Assembly: GCA_005954745.1 (NCBI GenBank)
Contig: CP040678.1
Location: forward strand, 1,364,001 to 1,428,000
Reading direction: 5' to 3'
Length of the DNA stretch: 64,000 nucleotides
Source: Halostella pelagica
GTDB taxonomy: Archaea; Halobacteriota; Halobacteria; Halobacteriales; Natronoarchaeaceae
The notes below the pieces were generated by a model that searched no databases, was not told the origin of the DNA, and saw only the letters and a program-made list of their open reading frames with translations. How positions within the stretch are numbered: position 1 is the stretch's first letter; each line of letters starts with the position of its first letter. The position numbers were made by a program, and so were the translations under genes. Positions 27,141 through 36,167 of this stretch are shown here, piece by piece.

Positions 27141-28319
27141 ATGGTACGAGACGGACTTCGACTCTTGGTCGCGTTGCTAGTCGTCGTTGCGGGCGTCGGC
27201 GCTGTCGGCACCGCGGGTGCCGCCCAGCCGGCACTTCCGGGCGACACCGCCGCCGTCGCCGAGTCGGCGGCAGCAACGAACGATGCAATCGCTCAGGAGA
27301 ACTGTTCGTTCCCAGTAACGGTGGAGGACGCGAAAGGGAACGAGATAACGCTCGACGAACGCCCCGATTCAGTGGTTGCGCTCCAACCGAGCGCGGCCCA
27401 GACGATGTGGGAGATAGGCGGGCAGGGGCAGGTGACAGGGATGGCGGTCAGCCGGTACACGGAGTATCTCGACGGCCGCGATAACGTGACCGACATCAGC
27501 CAGGACGACGGCGTCTCGGTCAACGTCGAGACGGTGGTCGCCACGGAGGCCGACCTCGTGCTGGCGCCCAACAGCACGCCCGACGAGACCATCTCACAGG
27601 TCCGCAACGCCGGAATGACGGTATACGAGTTCCGGGAGGCGGGTTCCCTCGATGACATCTACGAGAAGACGAATCGCACCGGCCGTCTGACCGGTAACTG
27701 CGAGGGTGCCGCGGAGACGGTCGACCGGATGCAGACCGAGATCCGGGTCGTCAACGAGGCCGTCAGCGGCGAGGACGCCGCGCCCCTCTACTACCAGATG
27801 GGCGGCGGCTACACCCCCGGAGAGGGGACGTTCATCAACCATATTATCGAACTCGGCGGCGGAGAGAACATCGCCGTTGCGGCCGGCGTCGAGGGGTATG
27901 GTCAACTGAGCGGCGAAGTGATCATCGAGCAGAACCCCGAGTGGATCATGGTCTCTCGCCAGATGGGCCTTCAGGAGAGCGAGGCGCTGTCCGGCACGAC
28001 CGCCGTCGAAGAGGACCAGGTCATCGAGGTCAACGCCAACTACCTCACCCAGCCCGGACCGCGCGTGGTGGTCCCGATCAGTCAGATCGCTGAGTCTATC
28101 CACCCCGAGGCGTACGAGGAGGCCAACGTGAGCGTCCGCGGCGAAGCCGAAATCAACGGATCGAACAGTTCCGGCGAAACGACCACCACTGTGGAGAACG
28201 GCGGCGAAACGGACAGTGATGGCGACGGCGAGTCGGACAGTGACGGACAGCCGGGTATGGGCGCCGGCGCAGCGGTCGCAGCGCTCGTCGCCGCGCTCGC
28301 GCTCGCTGGCCGACGGTGA
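27141..28319 (+). CDS. btuF: PGF-CTERM-anchored ABC substrate-binding protein, BtuF/FepB-type
   Basis: The product is 392 residues with signal peptide ([21 protein letters not shown]). The substrate-binding domain has [25 protein letters not shown] and [15 protein letters not shown], as in class III (BtuF/FhuD-like) binding proteins. A Ser/Asp/Glu-rich linker leads to a C-terminal PGMG plus hydrophobic helix and GRR, the PGF-CTERM sorting signal cut by archaeosortase A. It captures the ligand outside and delivers it to BtuCD. It is divergent from btuC. Confidence 0.9.
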   Translation: MVRDGLRLLVALLVVVAGVGAVGTAGAAQPALPGDTAAVAESAAATNDAIAQENCSFPVTVEDAKGNEITLDERPDSVVALQPSAAQTMWEIGGQGQVTGMAVSRYTEYLDGRDNVTDISQDDGVSVNVETVVATEADLVLAPNSTPDETISQVRNAGMTVYEFREAGSLDDIYEKTNRTGRLTGNCEGAAETVDRMQTEIRVVNEAVSGEDAAPLYYQMGGGYTPGEGTFINHIIELGGGENIAVAAGVEGYGQLSGEVIIEQNPEWIMVSRQMGLQESEALSGTTAVEEDQVIEVNANYLTQPGPRVVVPISQIAESIHPEAYEEANVSVRGEAEINGSNSSGETTTTVENGGETDSDGDGESDSDGQPGMGAGAAVAALVAALALAGRR

Positions 28320-28434
28320 AAGCACTGACGGCCGTCACTCGCCGACCGATCTCTACCTCGCGGCCCGGCGAATCCGTCGACGCGGTTACGGCCGACAGAA
28401 AGGTTGTTAACGGCGGCGCGCGGAACCGGAACGT

Positions 28435-28716
28435 ATGGTCGAAAACGTCATCTGGCCCGCCTATCTCGACGCCGAGAAGACGCGGACGGAGGGCAGACGG
28501 GTGCCGACGGACATCGCGGTGCCCGACCCCACGGTCGACGAGATAGCGGAAGCGGCGGGACAGGTCGGATACGACGCCGTCATAGAGCGAGACGTGGCCT
28601 ACTCCCGGGAAGGCCACGAGGAGCGCGGGCGCGTCCTGATCAAGGACGCGGACGACTCCTCGAAAAACGACATCGTCCAGGCGGTCGCCGCGTACGTCGC
28701 CGCCCTCCGAGAGTGA
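28435..28716 (+). CDS. srp19: Signal recognition particle 19 kDa protein
   Basis: SRP19 binds the SRP RNA and helps SRP54 assemble. The 93-residue length fits archaeal SRP19. The motifs [22 protein letters not shown] and the C-terminal [23 protein letters not shown] match the family. The stop overlaps the gar1 start by one base (TGATG), so the two are co-translated. A TTAACG-type TATA element about 30 bases upstream suggests a short or absent leader. Confidence 0.95.
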   Translation: MVENVIWPAYLDAEKTRTEGRRVPTDIAVPDPTVDEIAEAAGQVGYDAVIERDVAYSREGHEERGRVLIKDADDSSKNDIVQAVAAYVAALRE

Positions 28717-28943
28717 TGGAGCGACTCGGCGAGGTCGTCCGGACGGCACAGGGGCTGTTGATTCTCCGAGCGGCGGGCGAAGACGCACCCGACATCGGGC
28801 GGACCGCGGTCGACGAATCGCTGAACGACGTGGGGCGCGTCGTCGACGTTTTCGGCCCGGTTTCGCGGCCGTACGTCGCAGTCTCGCCCGACGGCGACGA
28901 ACCGCTCGCGACGATGCTCGGGGAGAAACTGTACGGGCGATAG
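28716..28943 (+). CDS. gar1: H/ACA ribonucleoprotein subunit Gar1
   Basis: Gar1 is part of the box H/ACA complex that makes pseudouridine in rRNA. The 75-residue protein has the small beta-barrel pattern: [19 protein letters not shown], then DVGRVVDVFGPVSRPYVAV and a short C-terminal GEKLYGR. The ATG at 28716 overlaps the srp19 stop. The srp19-gar1 pairing is common in haloarchaea. A longer frame from 28404 exists, but its upstream part is only the shadow of srp19. Confidence 0.9.
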   Translation: MERLGEVVRTAQGLLILRAAGEDAPDIGRTAVDESLNDVGRVVDVFGPVSRPYVAVSPDGDEPLATMLGEKLYGR

Positions 28944-29001
28944 CGGGCCAGACACTCGGGAGCGCAACTGCCATACCGCAGGCACTCTAACCGGCGAGCA
29001 C

Positions 29002-30063
29002 ATGGAACAGCGACATCGCGCGTACGCCGCGGTTGCGGCGACGGTCGGCATCTTCCTGCTGGTACAACTCGGGGCGCTCGCACTCGTGGAACCGTTCCAA
29101 TCCGCGGGCTACCAGGCGGTCGAGAACCCCGACGATCCGACGAACAGTTTCGCCTACTTCGGCGCGATCCTCATTGCGACGGGCGTGATGCTCGCCGCCA
29201 TCAAGTTCAACATTCGCTGGTTCATCCGCGGACTCCTGGTGTTCACGAGCGGTCTGTTGACGTGGTACGTCCTGAACGTCGTCGTCCCGCCGCTCGTCTC
29301 CGTCTCCGTCGGCGGCGTCGGGGTGAACGTCCTCGCGCTCGCCGGCGCTGCGGCCGTCATCGTCGGCCTGCTCGTCCACCCGGAGTGGTACGTCATCGAC
29401 GCCACCGGGATAGTCATGGGCGCGGGGGCGGCGGGCATCTTCGGGATCAGTTTCGGTCTCCTGCCCGCTATTATCCTGCTCGTGGTTCTCGCGGTGTACG
29501 ACGCGATCAGCGTCTACGGGACCGAGCACATGCTCGACCTCGCGGAGGGCGTGATGGACTTGAACGTGCCCATCATGTTCGTCGTGCCGACGACGCTCCC
29601 GTACTCGTTCCTCGCGGCGCAACGCGGGGCGACGGACGGAGCGGACGCGACCGGTTCCGAGGAAGTCTCTGAACCCGACACGGCGACCGACGATGGGGGA
29701 GCGTCCGACGACCGAGCCACAGACCCTGACGGGAGCGCGGGCGACGCCGTCACCGACGAGGGGCCGCTCGAACGGGATGCGCTGTTTATCGGCCTCGGCG
29801 ACGCCGTGATGCCCACCATCATCGTCGCCAGCGCCGCGTTCTTCATCGACGAGGGACTCATTCAGGTGCCCGGAATCGCTCTCAACCTGGCGTCGCTGTC
29901 GGCGATGGTCGGGACGATGGTCGGTCTGGTCGTGCTCATGACGATGGTGTTGAAAGGTCGCGCCCACGCCGGCCTTCCGCTGCTCAACGGGGGCGCTATC
30001 GGCGGCTATCTGGCCGGCGCGCTCGCGAGCGGACTGACGCTCACACAGGCGCTGGGTCTCTGA
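29002..30063 (+). CDS. Presenilin-family (A22) intramembrane aspartyl protease
   Basis: The product is 353 residues with about nine transmembrane helices. The two catalytic aspartates are present: Tyr166-Asp167 (LAVYDAISVYG) and Gly264-Leu-Gly-Asp267 (IGLGDAVMP). The PAL-like motif is GLPLLNGG around 326-328. A hydrophilic acidic loop (about 210-255) separates the two halves, as expected for archaeal presenilins. It cleaves membrane proteins; substrates are unknown. It ends at 30063, the first base of a palindromic element. Confidence 0.93.
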   Translation: MEQRHRAYAAVAATVGIFLLVQLGALALVEPFQSAGYQAVENPDDPTNSFAYFGAILIATGVMLAAIKFNIRWFIRGLLVFTSGLLTWYVLNVVVPPLVSVSVGGVGVNVLALAGAAAVIVGLLVHPEWYVIDATGIVMGAGAAGIFGISFGLLPAIILLVVLAVYDAISVYGTEHMLDLAEGVMDLNVPIMFVVPTTLPYSFLAAQRGATDGADATGSEEVSEPDTATDDGGASDDRATDPDGSAGDAVTDEGPLERDALFIGLGDAVMPTIIVASAAFFIDEGLIQVPGIALNLASLSAMVGTMVGLVVLMTMVLKGRAHAGLPLLNGGAIGGYLAGALASGLTLTQALGL

Positions 30064-30143
30064 TAGGGATTGTTGTAACGGTGTACCGGTATTCGCCGAC
30101 CCCGCGTCGGCGAAATACCGAACTGAATTACAACAGTCCCTAT
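30063..30143. repeat. 81-bp palindromic element, MITE-like, between convergent genes
   Basis: The ends are inverted repeats (ATAGGGATTGTTGTAA and TTACAACAGTCCCTAT, one mismatch), and the centre is a second hairpin (GGTATTCGCCGAC-cccgc-GTCGGCGAAATACC, one extra A). The whole can fold into one long stem. It lies between the convergent presenilin and cyclodeaminase genes, so it could act as a two-way terminator. Terminal repeats with a TA at each edge also fit a miniature transposable element. Confidence 0.7.
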
Positions 30144-30169
30144 GAAGCTGACGGCTTTCGTCTCTCCGA

Positions 30170-31168
30170 TCACTCTCCAGTCAGCGCCTCGCTCGCCGGC
30201 GCGAAGTCGATCTCGGAGCCGAGGTCTTCCTCGACGGCCCTGTCGTAGAGCAGTTTCGCCGCCGCGACGGTCTCGATACCGGTACCGCCGCTGTCGAACA
30301 CGGTTATCTCGTCGGGCGTCTCCCGGCCGGGCGCCTCGCCGGCGACGATGTCGCCGAGTTCGGCGTGGACGTGGTCCTCGGTGACGACGCCCTCTTCCAC
30401 AGCGTGGATGAACGACCCCGCGTCCTGCATGACCCGCGCTCGGAGGTCGGGCACGTATTTCGAGCGCTCGATGGCGGTCGTATCGAGTTCCCGCTTCTCG
30501 GGGTGGTACTGGCCCATCGCCGTGACGTGTGCGCCGTCCGCGAGCAGGTCCCCGTCGAACACCGGGTCGCTCGCCGACGTCGCGGTGATGACGATATCGG
30601 CGTTCTCGACCGCCGCGGAACTGCTGGCGACGGCGGCGACGGCGGCGTCGAGTCGCTCGTTCATCTCGGCGGCGAACGACTCTCGGCTCTCTTTCGTCGG
30701 CGAGTACACGTCGACAGTCTCGACGTCACGGACTGTCACGGTCGCCCGTAACTGGCCGCGCGCCTGCGAACCGGCCCCGATCAGGGCGACCGAGGTCGCG
30801 TCGGGTCTGGCGAGCGCGTCGACTCCCACTGCGCCCGCCGCCCCGGTTTTGAAGGGGTTCATGCTCGCGCCGTCCAGAAGTGCGAGCGGTTCGCCGGTCT
30901 CGGCGTCGAAAAGCGGCGTCACGAACCAGGCGTCTTCGGCCCCGAAGCCAGCGGCGTACATGTATCCGCCCATCGCACCGGTGTCGGGAAGAACCGCCGA
31001 GTAGCCGGTCAACATCCCCGGCGGGTCGGCGTTGGGTAGTTTCGTCCGCGGTTCGGCGGGGGCGCCCTCACCCCGTTGGCGGTACCCGTCCCGAACGGTC
31101 TCGACGTACTCTCGCGGCGACGCCAGGCCCGAAACATCATCGCTCGTCAGGAACCGTGCGGTCGTCAT
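30170..31168 (-). CDS. Ornithine cyclodeaminase / mu-crystallin family protein
   Basis: The product is 332 residues. The Rossmann NAD(P)-binding motif is VALIGAGSQARGQLRA. The family signatures PLALLDGASMNPFKTGAAGAVGVDAL and ITATSASDPVFDGDLLADGAHVTAMGQY are present, as is VFDSGGTGIETVAAAKLLYDRA near the end. Members include ornithine cyclodeaminase, alanine dehydrogenase and ketimine reductases, and sequence alone does not separate them. It is cytoplasmic and monocistronic, convergent with the presenilin gene. Confidence 0.9.
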   Translation of the reverse strand: MTTARFLTSDDVSGLASPREYVETVRDGYRQRGEGAPAEPRTKLPNADPPGMLTGYSAVLPDTGAMGGYMYAAGFGAEDAWFVTPLFDAETGEPLALLDGASMNPFKTGAAGAVGVDALARPDATSVALIGAGSQARGQLRATVTVRDVETVDVYSPTKESRESFAAEMNERLDAAVAAVASSSAAVENADIVITATSASDPVFDGDLLADGAHVTAMGQYHPEKRELDTTAIERSKYVPDLRARVMQDAGSFIHAVEEGVVTEDHVHAELGDIVAGEAPGRETPDEITVFDSGGTGIETVAAAKLLYDRAVEEDLGSEIDFAPASEALTGE

Positions 31169-31295
31169 GCTGAAACGATCGGTGACCGGCGTAAAAAGGG
31201 TTGGTAGAAACGGATAGCGGCGGCGGAGTCGAAAAGAGAGTAGAGAATTGAACGGAGAAGAATCCGAAATCAGCGGTAGAGAGACGTATCAGAGA

Positions 31296-31523
31296 TCAGT
31301 CGGCGTTGACGGGGGCGACCTGCGACCGGGAGGACTGCTGGGGCGTTTCCGTGCTGTCGACGGGCCCGTTCACGAACATCGCGTGACCGATGAGCGCGAC
31401 GGAGACGCTGGCCGCAAGCGGAACCGCTGTAGTGAGACCGAGACCCGCAGTAGTGAGAAGAGCAGTGAGACCGAGCAGTGCGACGGGAATGAGGCCGAGT
31501 ACGATGTCGTAGTAGTTAGTCAT
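31296..31523 (-). CDS. Small two-helix membrane protein, haloarchaeal
   Basis: This 75-residue protein starts MTNYYDIVLGLIPVALLG at 31523; four more codons upstream are possible. Two transmembrane helices (about 6-26 and 31-50) are followed by a polar tail (VNGPVDSTETPQQ). I recall similar short proteins in many haloarchaea, without known function. On the reverse strand, an AT-rich stretch (TTATATGCATATGCC) about 25-35 bases upstream is a good promoter. Confidence 0.65.
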   Translation of the reverse strand: MTNYYDIVLGLIPVALLGLTALLTTAGLGLTTAVPLAASVSVALIGHAMFVNGPVDSTETPQQSSRSQVAPVNAD

Positions 31524-31535
31524 AATGTCTATCAC

Positions 31536-31926
31536 ATACTATGAGGCATATGCATATAAGTGTTCCCCATAGGCACCAGGTATTTCACCTATATTGTTCC
31601 AGTATTGACTGGATCTGATTTCCATAAGTTATCGATTGCATCGGACAGCTGAACCGGGACTCAGTCGGGCGGTTTTCGGTCGGGGACTCCGACGTCCATC
31701 TGTGACAGATAAACAGCAAACCGTACGCTCGTTCGACGATCTGGCATTATTTGGGGCTACAAATGGGTATTAGTGACCATATATCATACGATAGCTCGCA
31801 CGCACAGTCGATCCGACTTCGTCTCCGAAACGGATCGCCGAGCGCGTGCCGGACCTGCGACGGGCCGTTCTGTCATCCCACCCTTTCGACGGGTTCAAAC
31901 CCGAGACTGTCGTACTATCCCTGAGA
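31536..31926. other. AT-rich intergenic region
   Basis: The interval of about 390 bp between the small membrane gene and the MFS gene has AT-rich blocks (31540-31640 and 31740-31800). It holds promoters in both directions, including ATATGCATATAAG near 31548-31560. An in-frame ATG at 31846 could extend the MFS protein but adds an implausible N-terminus. No other gene is supported. Confidence 0.45.
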
Positions 31927-33183
31927 GTGAACGCCAACGACAAGTCGATCACGGGACTCGTGATGGTCGGCCACTCGCTGGTCCACACGTACGAACTTTC
32001 GATCCCCATTCTCGTCTCCGTCTGGTTGCTGGAGTTCTCGACGACGGAGGCGACGATGGGCCTCGTCGTCACAGCGGGTTACGCGCTGTTCGGGATCGGC
32101 GCGCTCCCCGGCGGAATGCTCGCCGACATCGTCGGGTCTCAGCGGGTGATCGCGGCCTGCCTGCTCGGGATGAGCGGGTCCTTTCTCGTCCTCTCGGTCG
32201 CGCCCTCTATCCCGTTCGTGACCCTCGCGCTGTTGCTGTGGGGCGTCGCGGCGAGCGTCTACCATCCGTCGGGGCTCTCGCTCATCAGCAAGGGCGTCGA
32301 GGAGCGAGGGAACGCCTTCGCCTACCACGGGATCGCGGGCAACGCGGGCATCGCGTTCGGGCCGCTGGCGACGACGCTGTTGCTCATCCCCTTCGAATGG
32401 CGCACTGTCGCCGCACTCCTCGCCGTTCCGGCGACTGTCGGCGGACTGTACGCGCTTCGGGCGAACGTCGACGAGACGGCGGAGGTCGCCGCGGACGGCG
32501 ACCCGGAAGCGGTGACCGACGCCGGCCCGGATCGGTCGGCTGACGGCGACGGGCGGGCAAGCGCCGTCTCCTCGCTGGACGAGTTCCTCACGGACTCTCG
32601 CGCGCTCTTTTCCGGCGCGTTCGTCGGCATCTTCCTCGTCGTGATCATGTCCGGACTCTACTACCGCGGCGTTCTCACGTTTCTCCCCGAGGTGCTGGGC
32701 GAGTTCGAATCGTTCGCGCCGGTCACCGTCGGGCGGGAAGAACTCGAACCGGCGCGGTACGCCTACGTCGCGCTGTTGATGGTCGGCATGGCGGGCCAGT
32801 TCGTCGGCGGGAAGCTAACTGACCGGATCCGACCGGAAGTCGGTATCGCGGTCGCGTTCGCCGCGCTCGCTGTGCTCGCGACGGCATTCGTTCCGGCGGC
32901 CAACGCTGGACTGACGACGTTTCTCGTCGTCGGCGCGGCTCTCGGATTCACGCTGTTCGTCGTCCAGCCGCTGTACCAGGCCACGGTCGCGGAGTACACG
33001 CCCGCCGGGACGCGAGGTCTCTCCTACGGGTTCACCTATCTCGGAACGTTCGGGGTCGGCGCGTTCGGCGGCACCATAGCGGGCGCGGTTCTCACCTACG
33101 GGACGCCGCTCGCCCTGTTTCTCGTTCTCGCGGGTATCGCCGTCGTCGCGTCTGTGACCGGGGCCGTGCTATCCCGTCGATAG
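31927..33183 (+). CDS. Major facilitator superfamily transporter
   Basis: The product is 418 residues with 12 predicted transmembrane helices in two halves, joined by a polar central loop (about 180-225). The MFS A-like loop GGMLADIVGSQRV follows TM2, and GGKLTDRIRPEVG is its counterpart in the second half. The GTG at 31927 (VNANDKSITGLVMVGHSLVHTYELS) is chosen because the sequence just after it is where haloarchaeal relatives begin; an ATG at 31846 is the alternative. The substrate is unknown. The 3' end overlaps the DUF3054 gene by 15 bp (convergent). Confidence 0.85.
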   Translation: MNANDKSITGLVMVGHSLVHTYELSIPILVSVWLLEFSTTEATMGLVVTAGYALFGIGALPGGMLADIVGSQRVIAACLLGMSGSFLVLSVAPSIPFVTLALLLWGVAASVYHPSGLSLISKGVEERGNAFAYHGIAGNAGIAFGPLATTLLLIPFEWRTVAALLAVPATVGGLYALRANVDETAEVAADGDPEAVTDAGPDRSADGDGRASAVSSLDEFLTDSRALFSGAFVGIFLVVIMSGLYYRGVLTFLPEVLGEFESFAPVTVGREELEPARYAYVALLMVGMAGQFVGGKLTDRIRPEVGIAVAFAALAVLATAFVPAANAGLTTFLVVGAALGFTLFVVQPLYQATVAEYTPAGTRGLSYGFTYLGTFGVGAFGGTIAGAVLTYGTPLALFLVLAGIAVVASVTGAVLSRR

Positions 33184-33588
33184 AACGCGGGCAGCGATGA
33201 CCCGCCACGTCACCAATGAGACAATGCCGATTCCGATGATGACGAGCGGGAACGGCCACGTCGTGCCGCCCTCGAAGTACGGCGACCCGCGGAGCAAGAG
33301 GCCGATGTTGGCGGCAGCGAGCCAGGTCCCGGCGGCAAGTCGCGCCGCTGCAAGCGGCGTCGACAGCGCCGACCGGTCGTAGACGCGCAACAGCGGGGCG
33401 GCGACGAACCACCCGATGACAAACGGGACGATAGTCTCAACCACTACCAGTGGTTGCGAGATGGGATCGATGCCGTGGCTCAGTTCGCCGGCGATCAGAA
33501 ACGACGCGATCGTTACCAGGTCGCCGCCGAAAAGCGGTAGCGACGCCGGCGCGAGACCCGTCCGTTCGCGGGATTCGAGCGAGTCCAT
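33169..33588 (-). CDS. DUF3054 family membrane protein
   Basis: This is a 139-residue protein with four transmembrane helices. The pattern FGGDLVTIASFLIAGELSHG near the start, and then TIVPFVIGWFVAAPLLRVYD, RLAAGTWLAAANIGLLLRG and a last helix, fits DUF3054, a family of unknown function. Its start lies 24 bp from the end of the methyltransferase gene on the same strand, so the two may share a transcript. Confidence 0.82.
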   Translation of the reverse strand: MDSLESRERTGLAPASLPLFGGDLVTIASFLIAGELSHGIDPISQPLVVVETIVPFVIGWFVAAPLLRVYDRSALSTPLAAARLAAGTWLAAANIGLLLRGSPYFEGGTTWPFPLVIIGIGIVSLVTWRVIAARVLSTG

Positions 33589-33611
33589 GTTCGGTCCTGC
33601 GATCCGAACGA

Positions 33612-34184
33612 TTATCGTTCCGACGGTTTCACGCCCGCGACGACGTACGCGAACCCGCCCTCCGGGATCAGCGTCGAGAACCCCGCACGTCGTACGTCGG
33701 CCGCGAGCGAGGTCGGTGTACGAAACGTCGACTCGAAGCCGATCAGGTGTTCGGCCGCGGTCAGCACCCGCCCCCGAACCGTGTCGGGGTCGAAATCCGC
33801 GACGACGAACACGCCGCCGGGACGGAGGACCCGTGACGCCTCTCGGACGAGTTCGTCCTGGTCGGCGACGTGGTGCAACGCGTCGACGATCACGACGGCG
33901 TCGACTGATTCAGCCCGGAACGGAAGCCGCGCCGCGTCGGCCTGTACGGTGTCCAGTCCGCGCTGACGGGCGCGGGTTAGCATTCCGCGGGCGGCGTCGA
34001 CGACGGTCCACTCGACGTGCTGGAGACCGCTCGCTGCACGGCCGGTGCCGCCCGCGAGATCGACGCCGTGCCGGACGGGTCGTTCGGCGAGGCCGAGCGC
34101 CTCTCGGAGCGGCGTCTCGTCGACCGTCGGCATCGCGAGGTCGTACCAGCGCGCGAACCGATGGAACGGACGGATATCGCTCAT
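33612..34184 (-). CDS. Class I SAM-dependent methyltransferase
   Basis: The product is 190 residues from the ATG at 34184 (MSDIRPFHRFARWYDLAMP); an ATG eight codons earlier is possible. The SAM-binding motif I is VDLAGGTGRAA; motif II is VDAVVIVDALHHV; motif III is LRPGGVFVVADFDP. This is the UbiE/Methyltransf_11 type acting on a small molecule. Its substrate cannot be read from sequence. It precedes the DUF3054 gene on the same strand. Confidence 0.87.
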   Translation of the reverse strand: MSDIRPFHRFARWYDLAMPTVDETPLREALGLAERPVRHGVDLAGGTGRAASGLQHVEWTVVDAARGMLTRARQRGLDTVQADAARLPFRAESVDAVVIVDALHHVADQDELVREASRVLRPGGVFVVADFDPDTVRGRVLTAAEHLIGFESTFRTPTSLAADVRRAGFSTLIPEGGFAYVVAGVKPSER

Positions 34185-34337
34185 GTAGCGGGCTACGACC
34201 TCCAGCAACTACTCGGTATTGTCGCGCCAGCCGTTCGAACCGGTTTTGTTGTACGAGCCGTTCGAACCAGTCTCGTCTGGAAAACCGCCTGAACGCGTCG
34301 CCGGCTTTTATTGTAGTCCGGTTGTTTCCCTTCACGT

Positions 34338-34916
34338 ATGTCTCGAACGGGCGAGGGATCGGACGGTTCGGACGCGGATCGGCCGGACTTCGACGACGCG
34401 CTCGACGAACTCGAAGAACTGGAGGAGATAGTGGACTCGCCGGAGGAGCGCGAACAGGTCCGGGAGACGATGCGGACGCTCCGGCGTGCGGGCGATCCCC
34501 GACTGTTCGGCCGCCTGCGGTCCGACTTCGACATCCGGGACGCCGGCGAGGCCCTCGTCGGGAGCCTGATCTTCGGCGTACCCATGCTCGTCGAGGACGG
34601 GACGCTCGACGTGGGACGCTTCATCGCGGCCCATCCGCCGTATTTCCTGCTGACGCTGACGTTGGGGCTCGTCATCGTCATCGGCATCCTCCACGCCGTC
34701 GGCTTCGAGGAGGTCGAGAGCGACCTGCTGTTCGGCGTCGTTCCGGTTCGGCTCGTCGGCATCGTCGTCATCTCGGGCGGGACGGCCGCGCTCCTGATGA
34801 CCGCGTGGGGGCGCGTCGACTGGGCGGGACCGTGGGTGGCGACGTGCCAGACGACCGTGACGGCGGTCGTCATGGCGCTTGGAGCCGCACTCGGGGACAT
34901 TCTCCCCCACGAGTGA
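34338..34916 (+). CDS. DUF2391 family membrane protein
   Basis: The product is 192 residues. The N-terminal 70 residues are acidic and helical (DALDELEELEEIVDSPEEREQVRETM), probably a coiled coil. Four transmembrane segments follow (LVGSLIFGVPMLVEDG, YFLLTLTLGLVIVIGILHAVG, LVGIVVISGGTAALLM, TAVVMALGAALGDILP). This layout fits DUF2391, whose function is unknown. A small membrane protein and CorA follow in the same direction. Confidence 0.78.
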   Translation: MSRTGEGSDGSDADRPDFDDALDELEELEEIVDSPEEREQVRETMRTLRRAGDPRLFGRLRSDFDIRDAGEALVGSLIFGVPMLVEDGTLDVGRFIAAHPPYFLLTLTLGLVIVIGILHAVGFEEVESDLLFGVVPVRLVGIVVISGGTAALLMTAWGRVDWAGPWVATCQTTVTAVVMALGAALGDILPHE

Positions 34917-34980
34917 TCCGCGCCGAGGCGACCAACGACCGCCCGATAACGGTTTGTACCGGCCGAGAGATGGCTTTGCC

Positions 34981-35145
34981 ATGAATCGGAACCTAGCAGT
35001 GGGTACCGCACTAACTGTCGGCGGGGTTGTCGGCTACGTCGCGGGTATCGCGACGCAGTACCCCGGACGAGCGTTCTCCGTCGCCGCGGTGATGGTCGGT
35101 CTGACGCTACTGGTCGTCGGGCGGGCCGGAGGTGACGCCGTGTGA
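34981..35145 (+). CDS. Small two-helix membrane protein upstream of corA
   Basis: This 54-residue protein starts MNRNLAVGTALTVGGVVGYV. It is mostly two hydrophobic helices with a short AGIATQYPGRAF loop and a GRAGGDAV tail. The frame extends to 34879, but that part overlaps the DUF2391 gene. The stop overlaps the GTG start of corA (GTGA), so the two are translationally coupled. It may be a CorA partner or just a coupled small gene. Confidence 0.65.
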   Translation: MNRNLAVGTALTVGGVVGYVAGIATQYPGRAFSVAAVMVGLTLLVVGRAGGDAV

Positions 35146-36122
35146 CCGTCGACGCTATCGTGTACGACAACGCCGGAGCGAGACAGTACGACGACATCGC
35201 GGAAGCTCGCGACGCCGACGGGACGACGTGGATCCGCGTCGTCGACCCGGACGACGCCGAACTCGGTACGATACGGGACGCCTTCGACATACACCATCTC
35301 GAAACCGAGGACATCCAGAACGGCGTCCGTCCCAAGGTCGACGTGTTCGACGACCACGCGTTCGTCCTGATCAAGGAGGCCGAACTCTCGCGCGGGGAGA
35401 CGACCTTCGAGGAGGAACTCCGGGAGGACCCCGTCGGCATCTTCTTCGGCGACGGATGGGTCGTGACGATATCACTGGACCGGGTCGAGGCCGTCGAGCG
35501 GGCGCGGAACGCGGTCGACCGGGGCGACACTCGCGTCGTCGCGCGCGGAGCCGATTTCACGGCCTACCGGATCATCGACGGTATCGTCGACGACTACTTC
35601 GGCCTGCTAGACGAGATAGAGGACGACATCGAACTCGTCGAGGACGAGGTCATCGATGCCCCCGACGTCGGGACCCTGGAGCGAATTCACAGCCTCCGAC
35701 GGGAACTTCTCTCGCTCCGCCGCCTCGTCTGGCCCGTCCGAGACGCCGTCGGCGTCCTCGCTCGCGGCGACCCAGACCAGGTGAGCGAGGAGACCGAGAA
35801 GTACTACCGCGACGCGTACGACCACCTCGTGCAACTGGTTGACCTCGTCGAGACGTACCGCGACCTGACCGGCGGCGCGCGTGACATCTACCTGAACTCC
35901 CTCTCGATGTCGACGAACGAGGTGATGAAGAAACTCACCGTCGTCGCCACGATCGTCCTCCCGCTGACGTTCATCGCCGGCGTCTACGGCATGAACTTCG
36001 ACGGCGGGCCGTACAACATGCCGGAACTCGGCTGGGATTGGGGGTATCCGGCCGTAATGCTCGGGATGCTCGTGACCGCGCTCGTGATGGTCAGCTACTT
36101 CCGACGGGAAGGCTGGCTGTAG
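35142..36122 (+). CDS. corA: CorA-type magnesium/cobalt transporter
   Basis: The product is 326 residues from a GTG start. An acidic N-terminal alpha/beta domain and long helices (DYFGLLDEIEDDIELVEDEV) lead to two C-terminal transmembrane segments. The hallmark GMN motif is in FIAGVYGMNFDGGPYNMPELGWDWGYP. It forms a pentameric channel for Mg2+ (or Co2+/Ni2+/Zn2+) uptake. The preceding 54-residue gene overlaps its start. Confidence 0.95.
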   Translation: MTVDAIVYDNAGARQYDDIAEARDADGTTWIRVVDPDDAELGTIRDAFDIHHLETEDIQNGVRPKVDVFDDHAFVLIKEAELSRGETTFEEELREDPVGIFFGDGWVVTISLDRVEAVERARNAVDRGDTRVVARGADFTAYRIIDGIVDDYFGLLDEIEDDIELVEDEVIDAPDVGTLERIHSLRRELLSLRRLVWPVRDAVGVLARGDPDQVSEETEKYYRDAYDHLVQLVDLVETYRDLTGGARDIYLNSLSMSTNEVMKKLTVVATIVLPLTFIAGVYGMNFDGGPYNMPELGWDWGYPAVMLGMLVTALVMVSYFRREGWL

Positions 36123-36167
36123 TCCGCACTCGATTGCAGGGGCGGTGGCCGGGGACCCACCCGTAGT

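Noticed and set aside
34193-35560. 455-codon frame on the reverse strand
   Set aside because: It crosses four well-supported genes (the methyltransferase 5' end, DUF2391, the small membrane gene and corA) and is rich in Arg/Ser/Pro/Thr, as antisense frames are in this DNA.
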